Positions 16,312-24,530 of a stretch of DNA of 39,771 nt are shown piece by piece; position 1 is the first letter of the stretch, and every line of letters starts with the position of its first letter. The notes below the pieces were generated by a model that was given only the letters and a program-made list of their open reading frames with translations, was not told the DNA's origin and ran no database searches. The DNA comes from a virus, in the IMG/VR virus record IMGVR_UViG_3300031669_000091, positions 1 to 39,771 of that record; one strand, written 5' to 3'. Made by a program: the position numbers and the translations under genes.

Positions 16312-18917
16312 TGAGCGTCACTGAGGAATACCTTAGACAGAAGCAGGAGCGTGAGCGCGGGTTTGCCCTGAATGTCGCCAACGATATGGAGGTTGACCCG
16401 GATCGCGCTTCCCGCGTATTCGCAGTCTCCGCCAAGACAAAACTGCCAGAGTACGTTGTCGACGCGGATCTCGATAATATCGAGAAGCAGGTCAAGCGCA
16501 ACGAGTTCAACTACGAGAACTACACCGACGCCGTCAATGGTGCCCCGGTGTTCAACAAATTCGCTGCTGAGCATCCCTACAATCTTGCCGTCCTAGAGCG
16601 CGACCGCCGCAACCTGACACGCCTTGAGCGATCACTGGCGCCAGTCTTTCAGGGGTGGGACAAGGGTTGGGCTACGACAGAGATGGCCGAGATCGTTGGC
16701 CGGCAGATGGAGACACCTGACGAGCCACAGTCTGAGGCGGACATGGCCCGCCTTAAAGAGCTCAGGCAGCTCATGGAGGGCGACGACACCAGCAAGGGCT
16801 TCACCAAGTTTCTGACCGGCATGGCAAACCAGCTCCCGATTCAGGGAACTATTCTTGCCCAGTCAGCGGACGAGGCCATGATGGGCGGCATGATAGGTGG
16901 CAGCATCGGATTAACTGGAGGCTTCGGCATTGGCGCTGTGCCGGGTTTTTTCGGTGGTATCGGTGCTGGCGCATGGGCCGGCAGGACAATGGCGGCAGGT
17001 CAGCTCGAGCGAGCTCTGGCCTTCGATCAGTACCGCGAGGCAGGCCTCGATCAGAAGGACGCCATGCTGGCTGCTAATGTCGTTGGTGTGGTCAATGGTG
17101 CCCTTGAGTCAGTCGGTATCGGCGCGATTACCAAGAAGCTGCCGGGATTCAGAGCAGTACAGCGTGACGCTACTGGCGAGATTGTCGATCAGCTACTTAC
17201 CAAACCAACCGTGAAAAACGCCTTTACAAGGCTTGCCATTAACTATGGCGAAGTGCAGGCGACAGAGATGCTGACCGAGTCAGCTCAGGAGGCCACAACA
17301 GCCTGGGCAGGCGAGATCCTCAAGGCAGACGCCAGAGAGCGCGGCGACATCCGTCCTGAAACCGAAGCCATGACCGGCGAGGACTGGAAGGAGATGTTGC
17401 TAAGCACCATAGAGCATACCTTCTACGGCACCGCGCTGATCGGTGGCATGGGTCCTGCTACCCAGTTCTACGGTGACGCCAAGAAGGCCCGCAGCGCCAA
17501 CCAGATGTTGCAGGCCTACCAGACGCTTGGGGAAACATCCAAGGAGTCTACGACCCGCAAGGAAACGCCAACCAAGTGGACAGACTTCGTCAGCCGCCTC
17601 AGTGACGCTGGCCAGAACAAGACCATCCAGATCGAGGCGACAAAGTTTAGGGAGTATTTCCAGTCGCAGGGAATGGATGTGGAGGAGACAGCCAAAACTC
17701 TCGGTGTTAGTCCGGAGGCCTTGAAAGAAGGCACCGAGGTCACTGGATTCATCGATGTGCCGATCAAGGAGTACCTGCAGACCATTGCCCCGACCGAGCA
17801 CCACAACGCCCTGATAAAGGATTTGCGTACAGACTCCGAGCAGTTCACAGCCCGGGAGGCTGAGGCCTTCTACGCCAACGAGAAGGAGGCAATGAAAACG
17901 GTCGAGGGAATGGCCGAGAGTATTGCCGGAGACTTTGCTCAGGACGAGCAGATAATGACTGACGTCATTGGCCAGCTTCGAGCACTGAACTACTCAGGCG
18001 ATGCTGCCTCGAAGTCTGCCGAGATACTGCGTGGCATTCCGAACCTGGCAAGGCAGGAAGGCATAGAGCCGCTGGTGCTGTTCAATCAGGTATTCGGTGG
18101 GGTGAAGGGCCCGCGCAACGAGAACCTGAAGCCGCAGGACATTGATGCGCAGGTCGACCCTTACCTTGACATGATCCGAGCTGGTGACATACCGACGCAG
18201 CGGGACATCTTTGGCCCATCGCTGCTTGATTTCATCTCTCTGCGCGGCGGACTTGTACCCGACCCAGAGCTAGATGCCCGGGACTTTCGCGCTCAGGCGG
18301 TCGCCAGCGGACGTCTGGGGGCCATTCGCAACGATGGCGACACACTCGATGGCATGGCGGAGGCTGCGCAAGAAGCTGGCTTTATTGCGGAGCGGGACCC
18401 GAACCTGCTGCTCGATGCGATTGACCGCGAGCTCGGTGGTAATTCCGTCTATAGCACTCTGGATACCGACGAGAGCAAGCAGAACCTCGCCGGAATGCTG
18501 GAGGATCTGAGCAATGCTCTCGATGAGGAGGGCATTGACATTGATACGATGAGCAATGCGGAAATTCGCGCAAAGCTCAAGATTGGCAGGACCTTCAACC
18601 AGATCGATACCGACGAGCTGAACGCCCTCGGTGACTTGGTATTCAACCTAGTTGTTACCGAGCACACCGAGCAGGGGCGGGACTTCTCGCATTACCGAGA
18701 GAATATCGACACAACTCTGGCCAGGGCTGAGGTCCTGCTCGCGCAGAAGCAGGACGCGCTGGCAAAGCAACAAGATTTTGGCGACGTCACGATTACTGAT
18801 ACATTCACTCACCGGGGGAAGGTGAAAACACGGACTGTTAAAGCAAATGTTGAGTACGATCGCACCGTCAAGCGCCGTAACCTGCTGAAAAAACTAATGG
18901 ATTGTTTGAATGGCTAA
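16311..18917 (+). CDS. Internal virion protein (gp16-like) with glycine-rich segment, 869 aa
   Basis: ATG 16311 overlaps the previous stop (TGATG); GTG 16308 is one codon earlier but less likely. Residues about 190-226 are a Gly/Ala-rich hydrophobic stretch (MMGGMIGGSIGLTGGFGIG and beyond) like a glycine-zipper that can insert in membranes. The rest is helical and acidic. A large ejected protein with a membrane-active segment after the gp15-like gene fits the T7 gp16 slot. I see no lysozyme or transglycosylase catalytic motif, unlike T7 gp16. The C-terminus is basic (VKRRNLLKKL). Confidence 0.72.
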   Translation: MSVTEEYLRQKQERERGFALNVANDMEVDPDRASRVFAVSAKTKLPEYVVDADLDNIEKQVKRNEFNYENYTDAVNGAPVFNKFAAEHPYNLAVLERDRRNLTRLERSLAPVFQGWDKGWATTEMAEIVGRQMETPDEPQSEADMARLKELRQLMEGDDTSKGFTKFLTGMANQLPIQGTILAQSADEAMMGGMIGGSIGLTGGFGIGAVPGFFGGIGAGAWAGRTMAAGQLERALAFDQYREAGLDQKDAMLAANVVGVVNGALESVGIGAITKKLPGFRAVQRDATGEIVDQLLTKPTVKNAFTRLAINYGEVQATEMLTESAQEATTAWAGEILKADARERGDIRPETEAMTGEDWKEMLLSTIEHTFYGTALIGGMGPATQFYGDAKKARSANQMLQAYQTLGETSKESTTRKETPTKWTDFVSRLSDAGQNKTIQIEATKFREYFQSQGMDVEETAKTLGVSPEALKEGTEVTGFIDVPIKEYLQTIAPTEHHNALIKDLRTDSEQFTAREAEAFYANEKEAMKTVEGMAESIAGDFAQDEQIMTDVIGQLRALNYSGDAASKSAEILRGIPNLARQEGIEPLVLFNQVFGGVKGPRNENLKPQDIDAQVDPYLDMIRAGDIPTQRDIFGPSLLDFISLRGGLVPDPELDARDFRAQAVASGRLGAIRNDGDTLDGMAEAAQEAGFIAERDPNLLLDAIDRELGGNSVYSTLDTDESKQNLAGMLEDLSNALDEEGIDIDTMSNAEIRAKLKIGRTFNQIDTDELNALGDLVFNLVVTEHTEQGRDFSHYRENIDTTLARAEVLLAQKQDALAKQQDFGDVTITDTFTHRGKVKTRTVKANVEYDRTVKRRNLLKKLMDCLNG

Positions 18918-19311
18918 ACGGAAAGTCAGCGACTCCGAGTACCTCGAGATGATCGAGGGCGGTGATCTCATTGAGTCTGAAGCGGAGCCTATGACCATTG
19001 AGCGATTCGGTGAGCTGCTTGAGAAGATGGACGCCCTCGTACAAGCCAGCCAGGAGCGAGCTGAAGCAGACCTCGCCCGCAGCCAAAGCCAACTTGAAGT
19101 GCTCGCTACCCTGCAGGCACTTATTCGTCAACAGAACGCAGGACCCAAGGGGTCGCCAGTTGACTTGGCCCCATTGCAAACCGTCCTCACAGAGATCCAG
19201 ACCGCCAACGCAGAGCGTGGCCGGATCACCTATGAGTTCGATGTTCAGCGATCAAATCAGGGATATATCTCAAAAATTGTGGCAACGCCGCAGGGACGCA
19301 CTATTAACTAG
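18910..19311 (+). CDS. Coiled-coil virion accessory protein, 133 aa
   Basis: ATG 18910 overlaps the previous gene by 8 bases. The N-terminal 80 residues are helical and heptad-like (IERFGELLEKMDALVQASQE and on), followed by a Pro-rich linker and a short beta C-terminus (YEFDVQRSNQGYISKIVATP). Small coiled-coil proteins in this position may link internal proteins to tail appendages. No known family. It is followed after 9 bases by the 794-aa structural protein. Confidence 0.65.
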   Translation: MAKRKVSDSEYLEMIEGGDLIESEAEPMTIERFGELLEKMDALVQASQERAEADLARSQSQLEVLATLQALIRQQNAGPKGSPVDLAPLQTVLTEIQTANAERGRITYEFDVQRSNQGYISKIVATPQGRTIN

Positions 19312-19320
19312 GAGCTAGGA

Positions 19321-21705
19321 ATGACCACTTACTACACACTCGAATACAGCGGCCGCGCAGGCGGTAGCTTTGCCGAGGAAGGCGCTTTTGTCACATGGAA
19401 CGCTGCCGCTGACTCAGGCTTTATTGTTTGGGACATCGACCTCGGTGGTAATACTGGAAAAATGGCTATCGCGATCATTGACGGATCAATCGTCCCTGAT
19501 GCAGCGGACACCTTGACCCAGGGTGGCGTCACGGCTGATGTGGACACCTCGAACTTGCTGTTGTATCCGGCCTACGCTCGCGATGACGTAGCGGTGGCTG
19601 CGAGCGGCGCAGTTACATGGACCGGCCCTGCATTGGGTGCAACGCACAGCTTCTTCTTCGATGGTCAGACATCCAACGTGGTGGCTGGAGAGATCCTGAC
19701 TTTCTCTGGCGGCGAACAGTGTGAAGTCATTACCGTCGAATCTGATGCCGGCGCTACTGGTGAACTGTCAGTCCGCTTCATAACTGACCTCGATGCCAGC
19801 ATTCCTGTCAACAACGATACTTTCACTGGCGACATCGCCGGCGACGGCACACTGAATGGCGAGGTACATCCTCGCGCTTACAGTCCGCTTGAGCTGCACA
19901 GGCTCCTGTCTGATCTCAACGATGACGAAACGATCGCCGGCGACGATGATCTGTCGATCATTGATCCGACCGCATCAGATCGATCAACGGACGAAATTAT
20001 CCGACTGCTTGGCGCTGTGAATATCAACGATACCGTCGCGCAGCATATGTACGGCGGGTCCATCGATCAGGGCTCAGGCAATACGCGCGAGCTGTACTCT
20101 GGCCTTGGTGTGCAGGTAACGACGCCTCTTGCTACGACTCGCCCGATCCTGATTCAGGAAGATGGGATCATCACGGATTACTGGAACAACGCCTACATGC
20201 CTGATTCGGTACGAGGCAAGGTCCGGATCTTGGTCAAGACGATTGAGGCTGGTGTCCGCATCGACGGCCAGCGAGTCAAAGGCAAGCTGCTCGAGTATGG
20301 CGAGAACTACTTTGAGGGCTTCACGACACTCGGTACTGCCGAAACCTCGCTCGCATTGTTCTCATCTGGTGACGCGAACAACAACACGGCTTCCGGCACG
20401 GTTGCTGCTTACTCGCCAGTCCTTACTGAGGGCTACCAGGTGCTCGATTACAACGAGGGATCTGGCACCACGCCATTCGGCCTGTCGATTGATTTCGACA
20501 CAGAGAATGCGCTCGAGACTTACGAGTACACCAAGTACATCCAGAGGCGCGGCACGGCCGAGACCCTGTTTGGTCGCAACGCTCAGTTGTTCACTGGCTT
20601 TAATCGTAACTTTGCCTACGACGCGGAGAGTGGCAACCTGACTGAGCCAGAGGTTCTGGCCTACGGTACTGAGGTCCCATACACCGGCGAAACATCTGGT
20701 CCGTTTGTCATTGGTGACACCATTGAGGGCGCAGGCGGCGGTCGCGGTCGAGTCATCTATCTTGATGACCAAGGAACGACTGGCACGCTGATCCTGGCTG
20801 ACGTCACTGGCACGTTCAACAACACCGAGGCATTGACCACGCTGCGCGGCGCTGCAGAAACGACTGCAACCTCTGGCACGGTAGTCAATAACTCAGCATC
20901 CGGTCAGATCTTCGCTTACGCGATCTTTGATAACGGCACAGATGGCAACATCTACGGCCAGCAGCTCACTGGTGTTGTTCCGGCTGACAATCAGACGCTT
21001 TACGGTGCTACCTCGCTGCAGACAATCGATGTTGCTGGTGCAATTTCGACTCGAACGATCAACAACCAGTTTGTCGGTCTGTTTACTGGCACCAACTTCC
21101 AGACGAACTTTGGCATTGCAATCGATCCTACAGACGCGATTGCCGGCGACAGCTTCCCGAACCTGCTGGAAGTCACGATTGCTCCGCCAGACAATCGCTC
21201 CGGTACGGTTACAAACCTTGTCTCTGGCGACTACGTCACCGTGTACCCATGGGACGGATCGACACTCGACATCAACGGCGATGCAGAGCCAGACTTCGAC
21301 GAGATGACAATAACCGTCACGCTCGCTGGCGGCGAAGGTATCGTTACTGTTGGCGGCGGCAACATCCCGGCGAACACTCCTGCAGCAGGCTTCCTGCGAC
21401 TTGAGCGCGACTCTGACGGCAACTACGATCTGCTGGAATACAGCTCGTATGTAGCCGGCACAGGCGTATTCACTCTCGTCGGTACGGTTCCGAACGCTGC
21501 AACCTCTGGCAACAATCTGTTCCGAGCGTTCATCGATGAGCAGACCTTTACGACCAGTGAGTCGTACACGGCAACCTATACGACTCCAAACTCGGTGGCT
21601 GTGACGGTACGCCGCGGTGGATCACCGGATCCAATCAAGACGTTTAAGACGACTGCATCATTTGGCGCCTTCAGCATCTCGACGATTCGGACTCCGGATG
21701 CGTAA
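19321..21705 (+). CDS. Large beta-rich virion/appendage protein, 794 aa
   Basis: ATG 19321 follows AGGAGCTAGGA. The protein is Gly/Thr/Asp rich with few Lys or Cys, typical of extracellular phage structural proteins. At least two related segments contain a Gly/Val strand pattern (GEILTFSGGEQCEVITVESD near 120; GDTIEGAGGGRGRVIYLDDQ near 465), followed each time by TG.L and an F.GD or FNNT turn, suggesting internal repeats. The C-terminus (VAVTVRRGGSPDPIKTFKTT) is a beta domain. It is probably part of the tail appendage that carries the following proteins. Family not recognised. Confidence 0.75.
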   Translation: MTTYYTLEYSGRAGGSFAEEGAFVTWNAAADSGFIVWDIDLGGNTGKMAIAIIDGSIVPDAADTLTQGGVTADVDTSNLLLYPAYARDDVAVAASGAVTWTGPALGATHSFFFDGQTSNVVAGEILTFSGGEQCEVITVESDAGATGELSVRFITDLDASIPVNNDTFTGDIAGDGTLNGEVHPRAYSPLELHRLLSDLNDDETIAGDDDLSIIDPTASDRSTDEIIRLLGAVNINDTVAQHMYGGSIDQGSGNTRELYSGLGVQVTTPLATTRPILIQEDGIITDYWNNAYMPDSVRGKVRILVKTIEAGVRIDGQRVKGKLLEYGENYFEGFTTLGTAETSLALFSSGDANNNTASGTVAAYSPVLTEGYQVLDYNEGSGTTPFGLSIDFDTENALETYEYTKYIQRRGTAETLFGRNAQLFTGFNRNFAYDAESGNLTEPEVLAYGTEVPYTGETSGPFVIGDTIEGAGGGRGRVIYLDDQGTTGTLILADVTGTFNNTEALTTLRGAAETTATSGTVVNNSASGQIFAYAIFDNGTDGNIYGQQLTGVVPADNQTLYGATSLQTIDVAGAISTRTINNQFVGLFTGTNFQTNFGIAIDPTDAIAGDSFPNLLEVTIAPPDNRSGTVTNLVSGDYVTVYPWDGSTLDINGDAEPDFDEMTITVTLAGGEGIVTVGGGNIPANTPAAGFLRLERDSDGNYDLLEYSSYVAGTGVFTLVGTVPNAATSGNNLFRAFIDEQTFTTSESYTATYTTPNSVAVTVRRGGSPDPIKTFKTTASFGAFSISTIRTPDA

Positions 21706-21707
21706 AC

Positions 21708-22106
21708 ATGAGGACAATCTGCACAAGATGGGACGAGGCACAATTACCGCCTGATACTGAGTGGCGCATGTGGCGCCAGTTGCGCGGCGCCTACGGTATT
21801 GATGTGTTCAACGTCACGCCAATCGTCCCTGTCATGTCTGGTGTAAGCATCGGGCACTTCTCCACCATGGAGGAGTGCCTCGATGCCAGCACTGGCATCC
21901 GTATTTTCTTTGAGCCAGATGGGGATTGCGCACTGTCAGATATTCCATCCGGAGACAAGGTTCTCGTTTTCGGTAACACCAATCAGGGCAACGGTCATCT
22001 GTCTCGCCCGGAAGATATTTGCGTGAAGATTCCGAGCCTGAATCCAACTGATCTATATGGCGTCAACGCTGCTGCTATTGTCCTGCACTACTTGCACGGA
22101 CAATGA
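21708..22106 (+). CDS. SPOUT-methyltransferase-like small protein, 132 aa
   Basis: ATG 21708 follows the previous stop by 2 bases. The strand/helix pattern resembles a small SPOUT (trefoil-knot RNA methyltransferase) fold: VLVFGNTNQGN at 85-95 resembles motif 2, where the usual Glu is Asn/Thr; ICVKIPS at 104-110 plus LNPTDLYGVNAAAIVLHYL resembles motif 3. An RNA methyltransferase would use S-adenosylmethionine. With key residues changed, it may bind a ligand or be inactive. From memory, similar small proteins sit near tail genes of T4-like cyanophages. The fold is an inference from pattern. ATGA coupling to the next gene. Confidence 0.7.
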   Translation: MRTICTRWDEAQLPPDTEWRMWRQLRGAYGIDVFNVTPIVPVMSGVSIGHFSTMEECLDASTGIRIFFEPDGDCALSDIPSGDKVLVFGNTNQGNGHLSRPEDICVKIPSLNPTDLYGVNAAAIVLHYLHGQ

Positions 22107-23746
22107 GCACAGACCTCCGCACAACTCTCAACGCTTGTGACTCGGCAACCGGATTTCTCGGTGACGGTCCAACGCCAACCGTCAACACGACGACCGGCCA
22201 GCGGTATGAGGGCTCCGGCTCGATCCAGTCGCAGCACACCAATGCCGACGAGCATATGTACACGACATCGATCGGCGGCACTCGAGACCTGTCGGACTCA
22301 ACTGTCTACTGGTTGCTGAAAGATAACCTCGTCGACACCTATGCGAACGGCGGCACCCAGGGAGTAATTGGCGACGGCACAGATCGTATCGGTTACGACA
22401 TGGCCGGCAACAATGCGGTCGGCCTGCCGCTAGTCCCGTTCTATAACGCCTACAAGCTGGATGTCTCCGTGGTCGTGGCGACACCGGGATCGTTCAATGC
22501 CTATGCAGGAACCGAGGCAAACCTCGACCAGACAGCAATAACATCGGTCGGCATTGGCACCCTTCACCTTGCCAAGGCGGTTGGTAACGTAGCCAACATC
22601 TTCCTTGACCGCATGAGCTTCCACACGAACGGCGCCTATGCGCTGCGCATCAATGGCGGTACGTCAGGCACTCCAGAGACCATGGCCGATGTGCAGGGCG
22701 ATGACGTCACGAACGGTTGGGGTCTCACCAATAACCCGCTTGGTGAGCAGTACGGATTTTTTGGGTCTACCGAGTGGGGCGAGCCTGCCGCCAACGCCGA
22801 TGCGTATTTCACGGCGACCGGCGAACAGTGGTTCTGGATCGGTGACAACGCTGGTGGTCGAGCCATCGGCACCGGCAACTTCCTGTTCCGCGTAGTGGCT
22901 AACGCGACCGACACCATCAGTTTCGTGCTCAATAACGTGGTCATTGTCAACACCGGCACTCGAGCGATCTTCGATATGTCGGATACAAACATCGACACCC
23001 TTTCGCTGACTGCAGTAACGATGACCAATATCGGTGCGATCACCTTCCCGGTCACTGGTGGCACCAGTCGCCTTGCGAATGATTGCATCTTCAACAACTG
23101 CGATCAGGTTTACCTGTCCACGCTGCCGTGCGATGGATTGGTGTTCAACGGCTCGAATGATCCGCTCGGTGCGATTCTCTGGGATGCGAGCTCCGACGAG
23201 GAGGCCCAGGATAACCTGACGTTCAACTCTGACGGCACTGGCCACGCCATCGAGATCTCGCTGAACACGGCTTCGCTGACGACCTTCAATATTGACGGCT
23301 ATGAGGTCAGCGGCTACGAGACTACGAGTAACGGTTCTACGGGGAACACTGTGTTCCTTGTCGACAATGCAGCAGACGGTGACGTCACAATCAACGTATC
23401 TAACGGCACTGGCACCTTTAGCTACGAGCGCGCGGCAGGCTACACCGGAACAGTCACAGTCAACCAGACCGTCACCGTAACGATCACCGTGCAGGACACG
23501 GACGGCAACCCGATTGAAGGGGCCAAGGTGTTCCTCGAGGAGTCTGGCGGCACTGACATCATCTCTTTCGACATCACTAATGTCAGTGGAATTGTCACCA
23601 CCAGTTACGCCGGCTCAACGCCACAGTCTGTTGTTGGCTACGTGGCCAAGGGCACCAACAGCCCGGTCTATAAGCGCGTGAACATCAACGACACGATCGG
23701 CGCATCAGGTCTCAGCGCGACGATTACCATGGTGAGTGACGAATAA
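22103..23746 (+). CDS. Beta-helix-like receptor-binding protein with Ig-like end, 547 aa
   Basis: ATG 22103 overlaps the previous stop. The central part (about 130-420) is rich in Asn/Thr/Gly/Val strands with short turns, fitting a right-handed beta-helix or spike (NNVVIVNTG, LANDCIFNNCDQVYLS). The last 90 residues contain VTITVQDTDGNPIEGAKVFL, the start of a carboxypeptidase-regulatory/Ig-like beta-sandwich often found at the ends of phage adhesins. It probably contacts surface glycans; no enzyme residues are evident. The stop overlaps the next start (TAATG). Confidence 0.78.
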   Translation: MSTDLRTTLNACDSATGFLGDGPTPTVNTTTGQRYEGSGSIQSQHTNADEHMYTTSIGGTRDLSDSTVYWLLKDNLVDTYANGGTQGVIGDGTDRIGYDMAGNNAVGLPLVPFYNAYKLDVSVVVATPGSFNAYAGTEANLDQTAITSVGIGTLHLAKAVGNVANIFLDRMSFHTNGAYALRINGGTSGTPETMADVQGDDVTNGWGLTNNPLGEQYGFFGSTEWGEPAANADAYFTATGEQWFWIGDNAGGRAIGTGNFLFRVVANATDTISFVLNNVVIVNTGTRAIFDMSDTNIDTLSLTAVTMTNIGAITFPVTGGTSRLANDCIFNNCDQVYLSTLPCDGLVFNGSNDPLGAILWDASSDEEAQDNLTFNSDGTGHAIEISLNTASLTTFNIDGYEVSGYETTSNGSTGNTVFLVDNAADGDVTINVSNGTGTFSYERAAGYTGTVTVNQTVTVTITVQDTDGNPIEGAKVFLEESGGTDIISFDITNVSGIVTTSYAGSTPQSVVGYVAKGTNSPVYKRVNINDTIGASGLSATITMVSDE

Positions 23747-24333
23747 TGGCTGTCTCAATCGACTGGGTGACTGGCGAGATCTTCGTGCCGCGTGCTGACA
23801 TGCCAATCATTCAGGTATCGCCAGAGGTTCGCGAGCTTGATACCGCTCAGTTTTGGGTCGACCTCAAGGACCTCGAGGCAACCGAGGAAGGTGCGCCATG
23901 GACTGACACGCAGCGCAACAACCCGAGCTATATCATCTCCGGGTTCGTCTACGCGCAGGCCTTCACGATCATTGCTCCATACTTCGTGACCTTCGAGGAT
24001 GGCCAGTACACGGTGTCGCTCAAGAACACCAACAACAACATCCTAGACGTCGCCACGACCAACCAGGTGCGGATCCTGTCGCAGAACAGTGCCGGCCTGA
24101 TCGCCGGCAAGATCCAGCAGGCTGACATCGATCTGTTCTTTGACAACCTGATTGAGAACGGCGAGACCTTCTCCGAGATTCTGCGACTGCTGCGTGCCAA
24201 CGCGGCCGGCAAGATCGTGCAGGCTGTCGATGGAAGCTACTCAATACGTGACGCTGCAGACAGCAAGGACCGCATCGTTGGTGACGACTCCGCCAATGGC
24301 GGCAGAGACATTTCGAGCACGGATGGAACATGA
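23746..24333 (+). CDS. Tail-appendage protein, 195 aa
   Basis: ATG 23746 overlaps the previous stop (TAATG). The N-terminus is a short strand followed by VPRADMPIIQVSPEVRELDT, with beta segments and an aromatic QFWVDLKDLEATEEG. The C-terminal half is helical (EILRLLRANAAGKIVQAVDG) and ends in an Asp/Ser/Gly tail. Proteins with a VDLKDLE block and a C-terminal EILRLLRA helix occur with adhesins in other phages, in my recollection, but I cannot name a family. Coupled upstream and downstream. Confidence 0.7.
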   Translation: MAVSIDWVTGEIFVPRADMPIIQVSPEVRELDTAQFWVDLKDLEATEEGAPWTDTQRNNPSYIISGFVYAQAFTIIAPYFVTFEDGQYTVSLKNTNNNILDVATTNQVRILSQNSAGLIAGKIQQADIDLFFDNLIENGETFSEILRLLRANAAGKIVQAVDGSYSIRDAADSKDRIVGDDSANGGRDISSTDGT

Positions 24334-24530
24334 GCAGCCACTATGGAGGATCTCAATACGCGAGCTCTCACAACCTGTCGTCGCACTACGGCAGGACGGC
24401 TCCGTTCGTGCCGCCCATCGAGGAAGTTCACCCAATGGGCTCGGATCTCGCGCGGCGAAAGAGGATACTCCGCGATGACGACGAGCTCTTAATGGCGCTC
24501 GTCATGGCATTTTTGGAGACTAAGGACTGA
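24330..24530 (+). CDS. Small protein with SSHYG repeats, 66 aa
   Basis: ATG 24330 overlaps the previous stop (ATGA) and its stop overlaps the giant gene's ATG (TGATG). The N-terminus carries two SSHYG copies around an ASSHN segment, and the C-terminal half is a charged helix ending in a hydrophobic LLMALVMAFLE stretch. No domain is recognised. Overlap on both ends supports it as a coupled gene between appendage and giant protein. Confidence 0.65.
   Translation: MSSHYGGSQYASSHNLSSHYGRTAPFVPPIEEVHPMGSDLARRKRILRDDDELLMALVMAFLETKD

Noticed and set aside
18880-18915. A-rich run (CTGAAAAAACTA) as a -1 frameshift site joining to the next gene
   Set aside because: The heptamer is not in the correct phase and the next gene lies in the +1 frame; it has its own ATG.
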